A DNA stretch of 64,000 nt from Shinella sp. (GTDB taxonomy: Bacteria; Pseudomonadota; Alphaproteobacteria; Rhizobiales; Rhizobiaceae). The notes beneath the pieces were generated by a model. It did no database searches, had not been told where the DNA came from, and saw only the letters and a program-made list of their open reading frames with translations. A program made the position numbers and the translations under genes. Below are positions 63,355 to 64,000 of the stretch, piece after piece (position 1 is the first letter of the stretch; each line of letters opens with the position of its first letter). The stretch covers positions 1 to 64,000 of the forward strand of contig QFQX01000001.1 of assembly GCA_003248775.1 (NCBI GenBank), given 5' to 3'.

Positions 63355-64000
63355 TCACGGCCGATTGTTGATAAGCGTGACATATTCATCAAAGAGAAAC
63401 CGTTGCCTCTCGACGTCAGTATGAAATCCTGCACGACGATAGCAGCGGTCAACGGCACGATCTAGCTGACGATGTGCATCGACAAGATTGGCAGGCATGA
63501 GAGTTCTATTGTAAAGGACATCCAAGGCCTGCCCCTTGTGCCCTTTTCGAACATCTAAAACTTTTCGTGCTGCGTCTTCTACGGCCTTACGCTTCGTCGC
63601 ATTGGCTAGTTTTGGCCAAGGAAACGTATTGTAGACAAGGCCGTTTGAATAGCGAAAATCACCCTTTAGGCGACCAGCGACAGCCTTCACCCACGCCATA
63701 TGCATGGTGGACGTTAGAACTCCAAAATCAAATAATTCTGCGCCGTCAACAGCTCTACCTAGGTCATTGCAAATAGTGTTTCGAGGTTGAAACCCCATAG
63801 GAATGTAGTTTCGAAACTCAGATGAAACCCCCGGTATGAATAGATATCTATGTTCCGGTTGGCGAATTTCTGCGAAAGCATGTGGTTTCTTCGCAAGTTC
63901 TTTTGTTGCAGGACGACTGCTCGCTAGGCGACGAGTACGCACAGCCTCAACTCTCGCAAGCACAAGAGGCATTCCTTTGATCTGTGAGGGCGTTGCACCT
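63355..64000 (-). CDS. MmeI-like DNA methyltransferase/restriction enzyme, C-terminal part
   Basis: The frame is open to the window edge, so only the last 215 residues are seen. They match the target-recognition and C-terminal helical regions of class I SAM-dependent MmeI-type enzymes. Landmarks are PSQIKGMPLVLARVEAVRTRRLASSR, IRQPEHRYLFIPGVSSEFRNYIPMGF, FGVLTSTMHMAWVKAVAGRLKGDFRYSN, VYNTFPWPKL and FHTDVERQRFLFDEYV. Catalytic motifs would be upstream, outside the window. Such enzymes are single-chain restriction-modification systems or parts of defence islands. The base composition is lower in GC than the neighbouring core genes, consistent with horizontal transfer. Confidence 0.85.
   Translation of the reverse strand, partial: GATPSQIKGMPLVLARVEAVRTRRLASSRPATKELAKKPHAFAEIRQPEHRYLFIPGVSSEFRNYIPMGFQPRNTICNDLGRAVDGAELFDFGVLTSTMHMAWVKAVAGRLKGDFRYSNGLVYNTFPWPKLANATKRKAVEDAARKVLDVRKGHKGQALDVLYNRTLMPANLVDAHRQLDRAVDRCYRRAGFHTDVERQRFLFDEYVTLINNRP

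Overview
The window is chromosomal DNA of an alphaproteobacterium, almost certainly a member of the Rhizobiaceae close to Rhizobium, Agrobacterium or Ensifer. The evidence is high GC content, gene order (greA-lpsB ... lrp-trxB-lsrB with an AbcR-type small RNA beyond lsrB; separate carA and carB; GatB/YqeY-dnaG-rpoD), rhizobial protein families (BA14K, DUF1349, DUF930) and palindromic intergenic repeats of a rhizobial type. No rRNA, tRNA, CRISPR array, phage or transposase gene was seen. About 57 genes are supported. Two of them are broken, and the first and last run off the window.

Layout. 1-8.3 kb: end of an aldehyde dehydrogenase with its DUF779 partner, prs behind a structured leader, a lipoprotein, and the block lgt-MidA-pgeF-M24 peptidase, divergent from a UbiK-like gene. 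8.7-15.7 kb: YbjN, proC and a tRNA-binding protein; a MarR/response regulator/histidine kinase/DUF1349 operon; a metallo-beta-lactamase-fold hydrolase; a BA14K protein; a cold shock protein. 16-28.7 kb: metabolic and transport genes (EamA exporter, PQQ-type sugar dehydrogenase, degenerate EAL protein, aspartate aminotransferase, OpgC, cation/proton antiporter, a LysR/epimerase divergon, and an ArsR/ene-reductase pair with a large inverted repeat between them).

28.8-35.3 kb is the envelope and redox regulatory island: one AbcR-type sRNA, lsrB, trxB, lrp, two surface-polysaccharide genes, lpsB and greA. The lpsCDE genes expected between lrp and lpsB from Sinorhizobium are replaced here by a KpsC-like Kdo-transferase-type protein and a DxD glycosyltransferase. 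35.4-47.1 kb: an orphan DUF2235 hydrolase, a frameshifted MFS exporter, carB behind a terminator-like leader hairpin, a 2H phosphoesterase, a zinc metallopeptidase, a MATE exporter and carA. 47.4-52.6 kb: GatB/YqeY, dnaG, rpoD. 52.7-62.8 kb: an unknown membrane coiled-coil protein, 1-Cys peroxiredoxin, DUF930, M20 amidohydrolase, a LysE/LysG export pair, small enzymes, a GAF-PAS-GGDEF-EAL protein, an AT-rich gap, a YjbQ-family pseudogene and a small secreted protein.

From about 62.9 kb the sequence changes character: a dispersed 106-bp repeat, strong hairpins and then the C-terminal part of an MmeI-like restriction/methyltransferase. This looks like the edge of an accessory (defence) island. 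The strongest leads are the lone AbcR-type sRNA, the carB and prs leaders, the remodelled LPS locus, and the two pseudogenes.
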